Shown piece after piece: positions 1 through 8,100 of a stretch of DNA of 18,259 nucleotides. How positions within the stretch are numbered: the first letter of the stretch is position 1; each line of letters starts with the position of its first letter. The DNA is from G020354085 sp964629975 (GTDB lineage: Bacteria; Pseudomonadota; Gammaproteobacteria; Acidiferrobacterales; Sulfurifustaceae). The notes beneath the pieces are model-generated. The model did not search any database, had not been told where the DNA came from, and was given only the letters and a program-made list of their open reading frames with translations. The position numbers were made by a program, and so were the translations under genes. The DNA lies in contig CAZVUN010000049.1 of the NCBI GenBank assembly GCA_964629975.1, positions 1 through 18,259 of the forward strand. Direction: 5' to 3'.

Positions 1-1832
1 GCGCCGCGCTCGGCGAGCGCGCCGGCGTCGGCCTTGTACAGCTCGGCGACGTCGTGGATCAGCTGGTTGAGGTCGACCGGCTGCACGCGCATCTGCGCGC
101 CGCGCGCATAGTCGGAGAAGGCGTTGACCATCGATTTGAGGGCCTCGACCTGCTCGACGATGGTGCGGGTGGCGCGGTCGAGCGTGGCGCGCTCCTCCTC
201 CGGCAGCTGGCGCAGGTACTTGTGGCGGATGCGCTCGGCCGACAGCTGGATGGGCGTGAGCGGGTTCTTGATCTCGTGCGCCATGCGCCGCGCGACCTCG
301 GCCCAAGCGGCGTCGCGCTGCGCCTGGATGAGCGCCGTCACGTCATCGAACACCACCACGTAGCCGCCGCGCCGCAGCCCGGAGCCCGGCAGCAGCGTGC
401 CGCGCAGGATCAGCGTGCGCACCCCGCCGCCGCTGTGCGCCAGCTCGGCCTGCGCGCGCCACTCGCTGTCGCCGCGCTCGATGCCGGCACGCGCCGCCTC
501 GATCACCGGGGCGAGCGCCGGGTAGCGCGCGCCGATGGCGGCGAGCGGCTCCCCGAGCGCGTCCGCGAGCTCGACACCGAGGATCTGCTCGGCCGCGGCA
601 TTGCGCGTGCGCAGCACCTGACGGCGGTCAATAGTGAACACGCCCGAGGACAGGTGCGTGAGCACGGTCTCGAGATAGCCGCGCTGGATCTCGGCCTCGC
701 GCTGCGAGCGGCGGATCTGGGTCTGGGCGCGGTGAATGCGCCGCGTCATGTCGTTGAACGACTCGACCAGCATGCCGAGATCGTCGTGACTGGTGACCGG
801 GATCTGCGTGCGATAGTCGCCGGCGGCGACGGCGCGCGTGCCCTCGGCGAGCTCGCGGATCGGGGCGCTCAGCCGGCGCGCCGAGAACATCGCCGCCCAC
901 ACCGCGATCAGCATGGTGACCAGCGCCACCATGCCGAGCGTGAGCGTGAAGCCGAACTTGAGCGGGCCGCGCAGGTAGATGAGCTTCTCGTATTCGGCGA
1001 AGGCGCTCTGCACGCTCTCGCCGAGCTTGGTGTAGCGTTGCGGCAGTACCTGCAATACCTGCAACACGCGCACCACGCCGACGTCACGCGTGTGCACCGG
1101 CGCGGCCACGCGGATGCGCAGCCCGCCGCGGGCCGCCGCCTCGACCGCGGCATAGGTCTGTCCCTGGCGCACCTGCGCGAGGATCGCGTCGCTCGGACGC
1201 TCGGGCACGAAGCTGCCGGCCTCTGGCCCGGTATCGATGCTGGAGGCGATGATCTTGCCGTCGGCGGCGAACAGGGTGAGCTCGGTGACGGCGTGGCTCT
1301 CGCGCAGGTAGTTGAGGGTCGCGAGCAGCGGCCGCCCGCCGTCGCTGCGGTCGATGATCGACACGCTCTCGAGTTCGGCCGTCATCTCCTGCGTCCCCTT
1401 GACCAGGTCCTGCTTGAGGGCGTCGAGCGCGGTGCGCCCGAGCAGCAGCGCGTCGTCGAGCGCGCGCTCGATACGCACGTCGAACCAGTTGTCGATGCCG
1501 CGATTGAGGGTCTGGGCGGAGAACACGAACACGATCGACACCGGCACCACCGACAGCACCACCAGCATGGTGAGCAGGCGCACGGTCAGGCGCGAGCCCG
1601 GCACGCGCGCCCGGTACTGCGCGATCAGGCGGAACAGATTGAGCAGGATGAGCGCGACCAGCAGGCCGATGCCCGCGACGTTGATCACGAGCAGCACCGA
1701 GTACAGGCGCCCGAACACCGCCGAGTTCTGCGTGGCGGCGCTCATCATGAAGAGCGCGGCGAGCAGCAGCACCGACAGCGCGGTGAGCGGCACGATGCCG
1801 GTGAGGTAGCGTCTCAGCGCGCGACCGTCCAT
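1..1832 (-). CDS. ntrY: NtrY-like membrane sensor histidine kinase, C-terminus cut by window edge
   Basis: Partial gene; 610 codons are visible and the reading frame runs off the left edge. The translation shows hydrophobic segments at about residues 11-31, 44-70 and 85-106, an extracytoplasmic sensor region of about 180 residues, a fourth membrane segment near 292-316, then HAMP (about 317-372), PAS (about 385-500) and a HisKA domain with the motif AHEIKNPL. The phosphoacceptor is His519. The ATP-binding domain would lie outside the window. This order (several TM segments, HAMP, PAS, HisKA) is that of the NtrY family, which usually phosphorylates the sigma-54 activator NtrX; the partner gene is not visible. 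I chose ATG at 1832 because GGAG lies a few bases upstream; an in-frame ATG at 1841 would add three residues. The start lies inside the 3' end of the DUF4390 gene, so translation is probably coupled. NtrY rather than another HAMP-PAS kinase is inferred from architecture and from the DUF4390 neighbour. The ligand is unknown. Confidence 0.85.
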   Translation of the reverse strand, partial: MDGRALRRYLTGIVPLTALSVLLLAALFMMSAATQNSAVFGRLYSVLLVINVAGIGLLVALILLNLFRLIAQYRARVPGSRLTVRLLTMLVVLSVVPVSIVFVFSAQTLNRGIDNWFDVRIERALDDALLLGRTALDALKQDLVKGTQEMTAELESVSIIDRSDGGRPLLATLNYLRESHAVTELTLFAADGKIIASSIDTGPEAGSFVPERPSDAILAQVRQGQTYAAVEAAARGGLRIRVAAPVHTRDVGVVRVLQVLQVLPQRYTKLGESVQSAFAEYEKLIYLRGPLKFGFTLTLGMVALVTMLIAVWAAMFSARRLSAPIRELAEGTRAVAAGDYRTQIPVTSHDDLGMLVESFNDMTRRIHRAQTQIRRSQREAEIQRGYLETVLTHLSSGVFTIDRRQVLRTRNAAAEQILGVELADALGEPLAAIGARYPALAPVIEAARAGIERGDSEWRAQAELAHSGGGVRTLILRGTLLPGSGLRRGGYVVVFDDVTALIQAQRDAAWAEVARRMAHEIKNPLTPIQLSAERIRHKYLRQLPEEERATLDRATRTIVEQVEALKSMVNAFSDYARGAQMRVQPVDLNQLIHDVAELYKADAGALAERG

Positions 1833-2392
1833 GTGCTCCATCCGCTGTTGAGATGCCAGGCGAGCGAGGTGTAGGCGACCGGTTGCAAGGGGCTCGGCAA
1901 GGAATCGAGGTCGAGGTACACGCGCACCTGCAGTTGATAGTCCTGATCGGCGCGCAGCGGCGCGGGCAGCGGCAGCACCAGCGCGGCGAGCGTGCCGAGC
2001 TGCCGGGTGGCCTCGGACGCGGCGATGTAGGTCTCCACCGTTTCGCCCGCCCCCGGCGTGGTGTCGAGCGTGCTCACCAGGTACTGGCCGGACAGCGCGT
2101 GGTAGCGAATGCGGCGCTTGAACGTCCATTCGGCGACGCGCTCGTTCCACAGCCACGGGCGCAGCCGTTGCAGTCGCAGGCCGATCACCACCTCGAGCGG
2201 GATGCCCTTGGCAAGCGCCTCCTCGACCTTGGGCGTGAGCCCCAGGCCGAGCTCGCCCGAGACCAGCAGGGCGCCGTCCGCGAGGCGCGCCTGCACGTCC
2301 GACACGCTGAAGTCGGCCTGGGCCGCGGTGAGCAGCCCGATCAGCGCCACCGCCGGTAGCGCCGGGTGTCTAGCGTTTCGCAAGGCACGCAT
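1814..2392 (-). CDS. DUF4390 family secreted protein
   Basis: Protein of 192 residues. The first 25 or so form a signal peptide: positive start MRALRNARH, hydrophobic stretch, then AQA followed by DFSV. The rest is a beta-rich soluble protein with the family hallmarks WTFKRRIRYHALSGQYLV near the middle and WHLNSGWSTWTV at the C-terminus, which I recognise as DUF4390. The function of the family is not known. The gene sits between rsmB and the NtrY-like kinase and overlaps both: its ATG lies 22 bases inside the end of rsmB, and its last codons contain the kinase start. That packing suggests co-translation with the kinase, and a periplasmic accessory role in sensing is a reasonable but untested inference. 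An in-frame ATG at 2404 would add four residues and longer extensions are open further upstream, but 2392 gives the cleanest signal peptide. No strong Shine-Dalgarno is seen, as expected if it is coupled to rsmB. Confidence 0.85.
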   Translation of the reverse strand: MRALRNARHPALPAVALIGLLTAAQADFSVSDVQARLADGALLVSGELGLGLTPKVEEALAKGIPLEVVIGLRLQRLRPWLWNERVAEWTFKRRIRYHALSGQYLVSTLDTTPGAGETVETYIAASEATRQLGTLAALVLPLPAPLRADQDYQLQVRVYLDLDSLPSPLQPVAYTSLAWHLNSGWSTWTVAR

Positions 2393-3689
2393 AGTAGAAA
2401 CCATCGTTATCGTGCTCACCCGGCAGGAGTTGCCAGCCCACGCGGCGCGCATGCCCGTACGGCAGCTCGAGCGCACAGGCCGCGGCGTCGGCGGTGTGCG
2501 CGAGGAACGCGGCGATGCGCTCCTCGTTCTCGCGCGGCAGGACCGAACACGTCACGTACAAAAGCTTACCTCCGCGCTGCAGCAAGGGCCACAACTGCGC
2601 GAGCAGACGCGCCTGGGTCTGCGCCAGGCGCGCGAGATCCTCCGGCTTGCGCCGCAGCTTGATGTCGGGGTGGCGGCGGATGACGCCGGTTGCCGAGCAC
2701 GGCGCATCGAGCAGGATGCGCGCAAACGGCCTGCCATCCCACCAGCGCGCCGGTGCGGTGGCGTCCGCGACCTGCACTGTGGCGTGCAGCTTGAGGCGCG
2801 CGAGGTTCGCGTGGATCAGCGCGGCGCGCGCCGCATCCTGCTCGAGCGCTACGAGCTCGATCCCGGGGGTATGCTCGAGCAGATGCGTGGTCTTGCCGCC
2901 CGGCGCCGCACAGGCATCGAGCACGCGCTCACCGGCGCGCGCGGCGAGCAGCGGCGCGGCGAACTGGGCGGCCACATCCTGCACCGACACCAGACCGTGC
3001 GCGAACCCCGGCAGCGCCTCGACCGGACACGGTGCCTGCAGGCTCACGGCACTTCCGCACACGGCGCTTGCCTGCGCCGCGAGCCCGGCGGCCGCGAGCT
3101 GCGCGAGATAGGCGGCGCGCGTGGTGCGCGCGAGGTTGACGCGCAGGCTGAGCGGCGCGTGCGCGTTGTTGGCCGCGGCGATCGCTGCCCAGTCGGCGGG
3201 GTAGGCGCGCTCGAGCTCGGCCAGCAGCCACGCGGGGTGACTCAGGCGCAGCGCCGCGTGCGTCGCCAGCAAGGCGTTCGCGCGCTCGGGTTCGCGCAGG
3301 TAACCGCGCAGACAGGCATTGAGCAGGTCCTTGGCCCAGGGCTTGCCGAGCGCGCTGGCGGCCTCGACCGTTGCCTGCACGGCGGCGTGTGGCGGCACGC
3401 GCATCGCGCGCAGCTGGTACAGGCCGAGCAGCAACAGCGCATGCACGTCGGCATCCCGGGCGCGCGGCGCCCTGCGCAGCCACAGGCGCGCGATGCCGTC
3501 GAGCTGCTGGTACCAGCGCAGCGTCCCGTAGACCAGTTCTTGGATGAGCGCTGCCGACGCCGCCAGTTGCGGTGCGCGCGCCAACGACTCGGCGAGCGCG
3601 GCGTCGAGGGAGCGGCCGCGCACGCTCACCTCGACGATGATGCGCGCGGCAGCCGCACGGGCGTCGTTCAGCGCCGGGGTGCCCGACAT
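2370..3689 (-). CDS. rsmB: 16S rRNA (cytosine-C5-)-methyltransferase RsmB
   Basis: Protein of 439 residues, close to the usual family length. It uses S-adenosylmethionine to methylate C5 of a 16S rRNA cytosine (C967 in E. coli). An N-terminal NusB-like helical domain covers roughly residues 1-150 and an RNA-methyltransferase Rossmann domain follows. Visible motifs are the SAM-binding DACAAPGGKT starting at Asp258, the DAPCSATGVIRRHPDIK motif with Cys331 and the catalytic YVTCSVLPRENEE motif with Cys381. The two cysteines are 50 residues apart, matching Cys325 and Cys375 of E. coli as I remember them. The gene follows fmt after 15 bases on the same strand and its 3' end overlaps the DUF4390 gene, so it belongs to the def-fmt-rsmB operon. 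The family assignment is secure; the exact target base in this organism is inferred. Confidence 0.96.
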   Translation of the reverse strand: MSGTPALNDARAAAARIIVEVSVRGRSLDAALAESLARAPQLAASAALIQELVYGTLRWYQQLDGIARLWLRRAPRARDADVHALLLLGLYQLRAMRVPPHAAVQATVEAASALGKPWAKDLLNACLRGYLREPERANALLATHAALRLSHPAWLLAELERAYPADWAAIAAANNAHAPLSLRVNLARTTRAAYLAQLAAAGLAAQASAVCGSAVSLQAPCPVEALPGFAHGLVSVQDVAAQFAAPLLAARAGERVLDACAAPGGKTTHLLEHTPGIELVALEQDAARAALIHANLARLKLHATVQVADATAPARWWDGRPFARILLDAPCSATGVIRRHPDIKLRRKPEDLARLAQTQARLLAQLWPLLQRGGKLLYVTCSVLPRENEERIAAFLAHTADAAACALELPYGHARRVGWQLLPGEHDNDGFYYACLAKR

Positions 3690-3704
3690 GGGCGCTGCTC
3701 GCCG

Positions 3705-4637
3705 TTACGCCCCGAGGCGTTCACCGGCCGTGACGCGCTGGCCGTTGACGAAGTCGGCGGCCGTCAACACCTTGCCCCCCTCGAGCTGCAGGCGCGTGAC
3801 CGTCACGGCGCCGTCGGCCGCGGCCACGACCACGCCCGCGGCATCGGCGCGCACGATCGTGCCGGCAGCGGCCGGCGGCTGTGGCGCCGTGGCGAGTGGC
3901 GCGACCTCCCACAGGCGCAGGCGGCGGCCGCGAAATGTCGTGTGCGCCACCGGCCAGGGATTGAACGCGCGGATCTTGCAGTGCAACACCCGCGCCGGCT
4001 GCTGCCAGTCGATGAGCGCCTCTTCCTTGCGCAGCTTGCGCGCATAGCAGGCGCCAGCGGCGTCCTGGGGTTCGGCCTCGATGGCGCCGCGCGCGAGGCG
4101 CTCCAGGGTCGTCACCAGCGTGGTGGCGCCGAGCTCGGCCAGGCGGTCGTGCAGGCTGGCGGCGGTGTCGGTCTCGGCGATCGCGAGCTCGGCACGCGCC
4201 AGCACCGGCCCGGTGTCGAGACCCTCGTCCATCTGCATGATGCACACGCCGGTGCGCGTGTCCCCGGCCTCGATGGCGCGCGCGATCGGCGCGGCCCCGC
4301 GCCAGCGCGGCAGCAGCGAGGCGTGCACGTTGAGGCAGCCGAGGCGCGGCACCGCCAGCACCGCCGCCGGCAGCAGCAGCCCGTAGGCGATCACGATCAT
4401 GGCATCGGGGGCGAGGGCGGCGAGCTCGGCGACACTGTCGCGCAGGCTCGGCGGCTGGCGCACCGGCAGGCCGTGCGCGACGGCGAGCTGCTTGACCGCC
4501 CCGACGCCCAGTTGCCGGCCGCGCCCGGCCGGGCGGTCCGGCTGGGTGTACACCGCACGGATGTGATGGCCGGCCGCGAGCAGCGCCTTGAGCGACGGCA
4601 CGGCGAACTGCGGGGTCCCGGCGAAGACCAGGTTCAT
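3705..4637 (-). CDS. fmt: Methionyl-tRNA formyltransferase
   Basis: Protein of 310 residues, normal for the family. It transfers a formyl group from 10-formyl-tetrahydrofolate to the amino group of Met-tRNA(fMet) in the cytoplasm, making the initiator for bacterial translation. The N-terminus MNLVFAGTPQFAVPSL is typical. The catalytic triad is visible as Asn103 and His105 in LNVHASLLPRWRGAAP and Asp141 in MDEGLDTGPVL, with the same spacing as Asn106, His108 and Asp144 of the E. coli enzyme. The basic substrate loop (QPDRPAGRGRQL) and the C-terminal OB-like tRNA-binding domain (from about residue 205) are also present. The gene lies 32 bases after def and 15 before rsmB, all on one strand. No promoter is evident in the short gaps, so it is probably read from the def promoter. 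Confidence 0.97.
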   Translation of the reverse strand: MNLVFAGTPQFAVPSLKALLAAGHHIRAVYTQPDRPAGRGRQLGVGAVKQLAVAHGLPVRQPPSLRDSVAELAALAPDAMIVIAYGLLLPAAVLAVPRLGCLNVHASLLPRWRGAAPIARAIEAGDTRTGVCIMQMDEGLDTGPVLARAELAIAETDTAASLHDRLAELGATTLVTTLERLARGAIEAEPQDAAGACYARKLRKEEALIDWQQPARVLHCKIRAFNPWPVAHTTFRGRRLRLWEVAPLATAPQPPAAAGTIVRADAAGVVVAAADGAVTVTRLQLEGGKVLTAADFVNGQRVTAGERLGA

Positions 4638-4669
4638 GCGAGCACGGGGCCGCAGTCGCGCGGGGCGCG

Positions 4670-5173
4670 TTACATCGCCAGGCGCTGCTGCTTGTCGAGT
4701 TTCTTGCGGATGCGCGACTGCTTGAGCCGCGAGAGGTGGTCGACGAACACGGTGCCGTCGAGATGGTCGATCTCGTGCTGGATGCAGGTGGCGAGCAGGC
4801 CGGTGGCCTCGAGCTCGAAGGGCTGGCCGGTGCGATCGAGCGCCCGAACCCGCACCTGCGCCGGGCGCGTGACTTCCTCGAAGATGCCCGGGACCGACAG
4901 GCAGCCTTCCTCGAGCGTCTGGTGGCCCGCCCGCGTCAGGATCTCGGGATTGATGAACACCTGCAGCTGGTCACGGGTCTCGGACACGTCGATCACCACG
5001 ATGCGCTTGGCCTCATTGACCTGGATCGCCGCCAGGCCGATGCCCGGCGCGGCGTACATGGTCTCGGCCATGTCGTCGATCAGCCGCGTGACCTCGGGGG
5101 TGATGCGCTCGACCCGCGCGGCCTTGCGCCGCAACCGCGGATCCGGGTAGTGCAAAATCGTAAGGAGGGCCAT
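4670..5173 (-). CDS. def: Peptide deformylase
   Basis: Protein of 167 residues, close to the E. coli length. It removes the N-formyl group from nascent proteins as they leave the ribosome, undoing the Fmt modification. All three signature motifs are intact: GIGLAAIQV, EEGCLSVP and QHEIDHLDG. The metal ligands are Cys91, His133 and His137, and Glu134 is the catalytic base; this matches Cys90, His132, Glu133 and His136 of E. coli shifted by one. An iron-type active enzyme is expected. The ATG at 5173 fits the usual family N-terminus (ALLTILHYPDPRLR). No good Shine-Dalgarno precedes it; the purine run near 5164 lies inside the gene and on the other strand. It is the first gene of the leftward def-fmt-rsmB unit, divergent from the LysM gene. 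Confidence 0.97.
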   Translation of the reverse strand: MALLTILHYPDPRLRRKAARVERITPEVTRLIDDMAETMYAAPGIGLAAIQVNEAKRIVVIDVSETRDQLQVFINPEILTRAGHQTLEEGCLSVPGIFEEVTRPAQVRVRALDRTGQPFELEATGLLATCIQHEIDHLDGTVFVDHLSRLKQSRIRKKLDKQQRLAM

Positions 5174-5201
5174 GAGGCACGCCGATCTGCCAAACTGCTT
5201 A

Positions 5202-5231
5202 ACTATTGGGTGCGAGAGCGCTGAATCTCAA
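5202..5231 (-). promoter_or_regulatory. Candidate sigma-70 promoter for def-fmt-rsmB
   Basis: Reading leftward, TTGAGA (5231-5226, 5 of 6 to consensus) is followed after 18 bases by AATAGT (5207-5202, 4 of 6). It ends 28 bases ahead of the def start, giving a short leader of about 20 bases. This is a match by eye in the 139-base gap between divergent genes; no transcription data are available. Confidence 0.4.
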
Positions 5232-5252
5232 GACTATTTACCCATGCCGCGC

Positions 5253-5282
5253 GTGGCATAGCGGCATAACTTGGACTACACT
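5253..5282 (+). promoter_or_regulatory. Weak candidate promoter for the LysM gene operon
   Basis: GTGGCA (5253-5258) and TACACT (5277-5282) are 18 bases apart, each 4 of 6 to sigma-70 consensus, and lie about 30 bases ahead of the LysM gene start at 5313. The position suits a divergent promoter back to back with that of def. The match is weak and could be chance. Confidence 0.25.
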
Positions 5283-5312
5283 GCTCGGCAAGCTTACACG
5301 GAAAACAACATC

Positions 5313-6446
5313 ATGTCGCCACTGCGCCCACGCATTGCCGCTACCTTAATTATGGTCGCGACCGTACTCGGCCTCGGTTCGACGGTCGCGCTGTCGGAAG
5401 ACGTGGCACTGCGACCCGACCGCCCGGACCGCTACACGGTGCAGGCGGGCGACACGCTGTGGGATATCGCCAGCCGCTTTCTGCGCAGCCCTTGGCACTG
5501 GCCGAAGGTGTGGAAGATCAACGAGCAGATCAAGAACCCGCACCTTATCTATCCGGGCGATGTGATCGTGCTGCGCTACGTGGACGGCAAACCGGAACTG
5601 ACGACGTTGCGGCGCGAGAAGCTCGAACCCGGCACGCCGCTCAGCGAAGCGGCACCGGAAGTGCGCGCGGTCGAGGAGCCGGCGGCGCCAACCCGGCCGA
5701 CCGACGCGCGCACCGTCAAGCTCAAGCCGCGCATCTACAGCGAGCCCCTGGAGCGCGCGATCCCGACCATTCCGCCGAATGCGATCCTGCCGTTTCTCAC
5801 CGAACCGTTCGCGATTGGCGAGGAGGAGCTGCGCGACGCCGCCTATGTCACGGTCGGACTCGACGACCGCCTGGCACTCGGTGACCACAGTCAGTTCTAT
5901 GCGCGCGGTTTCGAGGGCAACGCGCAGGAGTTCTACCAGGTGGTGCGCCCGGGCAAGGCCCTGCACCACCCCGAGACCGGCGAGCTGCTCGGCTACGACA
6001 CCGCCTACCTGGGAGAGGCGCAACGCCTCGACGGCCAGGACCCGGTCAAGCTCGTCGTCACCAGTGCGCGCCAGGAGATCGTGCCGAAGGATCGGCTGGT
6101 CCCCTCGCCCAAGAAGCCGGCGCTGCCGTTCTATCAGCCACGCGCGCCCCAGAAGGACGTGCGCGGCTGGATCGTGTCCTCGCCCAATGCCGTCGCCGAG
6201 GTCGGGCAGTTCGCCGTGATCGCGATCAGTCTCGGGGCGCGCGACGGCATCGAAGACGGTCATGTGTTGCGCATCATGCGTCACGTCGGCAGCCATCGCG
6301 ACCCGGTGAGCGGCGGGTACTACGAGCTGCCGGAGGAAGAAAGCGGCTTTGCCATCGTGTTCCGCACGTTCGACGCGCTGAGCTACGCGCTGATCATGAC
6401 CGCGACCCGGCCGGTGCATATCGGCGACGCCGTCATCACCCCCTAG
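5313..6446 (+). CDS. LysM-domain secreted protein, TsaP candidate
   Basis: Protein of 377 residues. A signal peptide covers about residues 1-29 (MSPLRPR, then a hydrophobic run ending TVALS). One LysM peptidoglycan-binding domain spans about residues 41-87, starting YTVQAGDTLWDIASRF and ending LIYPGDVIVL. The remaining 290 residues form a long beta-rich region with a GWIVSSPNAVAEVGQFAVIAISLGA-type segment, with no catalytic motif that I can see. It lies next to dprA and divergent from def, the position of PA0020 in Pseudomonas aeruginosa, which is the homologue of TsaP, a LysM protein that anchors the type IV pilus secretin to the cell wall. The TsaP role is inferred from domain and position; no pilus gene is in the window. 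ATG 5313 is preferred over an in-frame TTG at 5271 because it gives a clean signal peptide. The downstream dprA follows after 18 bases. Confidence 0.9.
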   Translation: MSPLRPRIAATLIMVATVLGLGSTVALSEDVALRPDRPDRYTVQAGDTLWDIASRFLRSPWHWPKVWKINEQIKNPHLIYPGDVIVLRYVDGKPELTTLRREKLEPGTPLSEAAPEVRAVEEPAAPTRPTDARTVKLKPRIYSEPLERAIPTIPPNAILPFLTEPFAIGEEELRDAAYVTVGLDDRLALGDHSQFYARGFEGNAQEFYQVVRPGKALHHPETGELLGYDTAYLGEAQRLDGQDPVKLVVTSARQEIVPKDRLVPSPKKPALPFYQPRAPQKDVRGWIVSSPNAVAEVGQFAVIAISLGARDGIEDGHVLRIMRHVGSHRDPVSGGYYELPEEESGFAIVFRTFDALSYALIMTATRPVHIGDAVITP

Positions 6447-6464
6447 GTCGCCGCCGCGTCCGCC

Positions 6465-7598
6465 ATGAGCGCCAGCGGGTCAGCGGGTCCCTCGCTGGCC
6501 ACGCCTCCCGAGGCACTGGCGCAGTGGCTCGCGCTGCATCACACCCCGGGGCTCGGCGCACGGCGCAAGCTGCAGCTGCTCGAGCACTTCGGGACGATCG
6601 GCGCGCTGTTCGACGCGCGCCGCGCGCAACTCGAAGAGGCGCTCGGCGAACGCCCGGCCGCGCTCGACACGCTGTTGGCCGGCTGCGATGCCGCGTTGCT
6701 CGCCACCACCCGCGCCTGGCTCGACGCGCAACCCAACTTCCTGGTCACCTGGGCGGATGCCGACTATCCGCCGCTGCTGCGCGAGATTGCCGACCCGCCC
6801 GTGCTGCTCTATGGCGTCGGCGTGCGCGCGCGGCTCGCGACCGCGCAGATCGCTGTGGTCGGTTCGCGCAACCCCTCCCCCGGCGGACGTGACAACGCCG
6901 CGGCCTTCGCCGCCCATCTCGCGCAGGCCGGGCTCGCGATCACCAGCGGGCTCGCCCTCGGTATCGACGGCGCTGCGCACGCGGGCGCGCTCGATGCCGG
7001 CGGCACGACCATCGCCATCACCGGTACCGGACTCGACCGCGTCTACCCGCCACGCCATCGCGCGCTCGCCCATCGCATTGCCGAGCACGGCGTGCTGCTG
7101 TCGGAGTTCGCGCTCGGCACGCCGCCGCGCGCGGAGAATTTCCCGATTCGCAATCGCCTCATCAGCGGCATGAGCCTGGGCGTGCTGGTGGTGGAGGCGG
7201 CGCTCAAGAGCGGTTCGCTCATCACCGCGCGCCTGGCGAGCGAACAGGGACGCGAGGTGTTCGCCATTCCCGGCTCGATTCACTCGCCGCTGTCACGCGG
7301 CTGCCATGCGCTCATTCGCCAGGGGGCGAAGCTGGTCGAAACGGCGCAGGACATTCTCGAGGAGCTCGGCCCGCTCGCGCAGTGGGTTGCGCCACACACC
7401 GCGCCCGCGACCGAGGCGGCGCTCGATGACGACGCAACCAAGTTGCTCGCCTGCCTCGGTCATGACCCGGTGGACATCGACACGCTCGCCGCGCGCGGCG
7501 GATTGACGCCTCAGGCGGTTTCCTCCATGCTGTTGACGCTGGAGCTTCGCGGTCTGGTCGCCAGCGTTCCCGGCGGCCGCTATCAGCGCCGTTCCTGA
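6465..7598 (+). CDS. dprA: DNA-processing protein DprA (Smf)
   Basis: Protein of 377 residues, typical for gammaproteobacterial DprA. In naturally transformable bacteria it binds incoming single-stranded DNA in the cytoplasm and loads RecA on it; its role in non-transformable species is unclear. An N-terminal helix-hairpin-helix-like region (HHTPGLGARRKLQLLEHFG) is followed by the Rossmann-like core with VVGSRNPSPGG (Gly133-Ser134-Arg135), ITSGLALGIDGAAH, FPIRNRLISG and SGSLITARLASEQGREVFAIPG. The C-terminal 65 residues form a winged-helix domain (DPVDIDTLAARGGLTPQAVS) of the DML1 kind. The gene stops 4 bases before smg. No Shine-Dalgarno is seen before ATG 6465, suggesting read-through and coupling from the LysM gene. 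All core motifs are intact, so it appears functional. Confidence 0.96.
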   Translation: MSASGSAGPSLATPPEALAQWLALHHTPGLGARRKLQLLEHFGTIGALFDARRAQLEEALGERPAALDTLLAGCDAALLATTRAWLDAQPNFLVTWADADYPPLLREIADPPVLLYGVGVRARLATAQIAVVGSRNPSPGGRDNAAAFAAHLAQAGLAITSGLALGIDGAAHAGALDAGGTTIAITGTGLDRVYPPRHRALAHRIAEHGVLLSEFALGTPPRAENFPIRNRLISGMSLGVLVVEAALKSGSLITARLASEQGREVFAIPGSIHSPLSRGCHALIRQGAKLVETAQDILEELGPLAQWVAPHTAPATEAALDDDATKLLACLGHDPVDIDTLAARGGLTPQAVSSMLLTLELRGLVASVPGGRYQRRS

Positions 7599-7602
7599 CA
7601 GC

Positions 7603-8100
7603 ATGGGCAGCCCGATGAAAGAAAATGTGCTCGATGTATTGATGTACCTGTTCGAGAACTACATGGACGAGGGCCCCGAGTTCAATCCCGACCAGGAAAC
7701 TCTGACCCACGAGCTGACCGAGGCCGGTTTTGCGCGCGGCGAGATCCGCAAGGCGTTCAGCTGGCTCGAAGGCCTGTCGCTCATGCGCGAGCAGCCGCCC
7801 ACGCTCGTGCAGGGCGGCACGCCGGGCGGCGTGCGCCACTACACCCGTGCCGAGCAGGAGAAGCTCTCGGCCGAGTGCCGCGGGTTCCTGCTCAGCATGG
7901 AGCGCAGCGGCGTGCTCACGCCGCGCGCGCGCGAGCTGGTGATCGAGCGCGTCATGGCGCTCGAGGTCGAGGAGATCTCGCTCGAGCAGCTCAAGTGGGT
8001 CATGCTCATGGTGTTGTTCAATCAGCCCGGCCAGGAGAGCGCCTACGACGCGCTCGAAGACATGGTCTTCGACGAGGTCGTGCCCGCGCATCTGCACTGA
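7603..8100 (+). CDS. smg: Smg (DUF494) family protein
   Basis: Protein of 165 residues. The segment ENVLDVLMYLFENYMDE and the LTEAGFARGEIRKAFSWLEGL stretch identify the Smg/DUF494 family, acidic helical proteins nearly always found after dprA. No biochemical function is established. The conserved family N-terminus begins at the second ATG (7615, MKENVLDV), so the true start may be 7615 and the first four residues (MGSP) may be absent; neither ATG has a good Shine-Dalgarno. It lies 4 to 16 bases after dprA, so co-transcription is likely. Nothing looks truncated: E. coli Smg has 157 residues. In E. coli the next gene is yrdD, a topoisomerase zinc-ribbon-like protein; here it is full-length topA. 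Confidence 0.93.
   Translation: MGSPMKENVLDVLMYLFENYMDEGPEFNPDQETLTHELTEAGFARGEIRKAFSWLEGLSLMREQPPTLVQGGTPGGVRHYTRAEQEKLSAECRGFLLSMERSGVLTPRARELVIERVMALEVEEISLEQLKWVMLMVLFNQPGQESAYDALEDMVFDEVVPAHLH

Noticed and set aside
54..1874. 606-codon open frame on the plus strand opposite the NtrY-like kinase
   Set aside because: Composition is Arg, Ala, His and Gln rich without any domain, as expected for the antisense of a GC-rich gene. The opposite strand has clear kinase motifs.
2109..5150. 1013-codon open frame on the plus strand across rsmB, fmt and def
   Set aside because: It mirrors three well-supported genes in codon-complementary frames. It has no recognisable domain and crosses gene borders, so it is a shadow of high third-position GC.
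5271..5312. TTG start that would lengthen the LysM protein by 14 residues
   Set aside because: It would put a non-hydrophobic leader before a good signal peptide and overlaps the likely -10 element.
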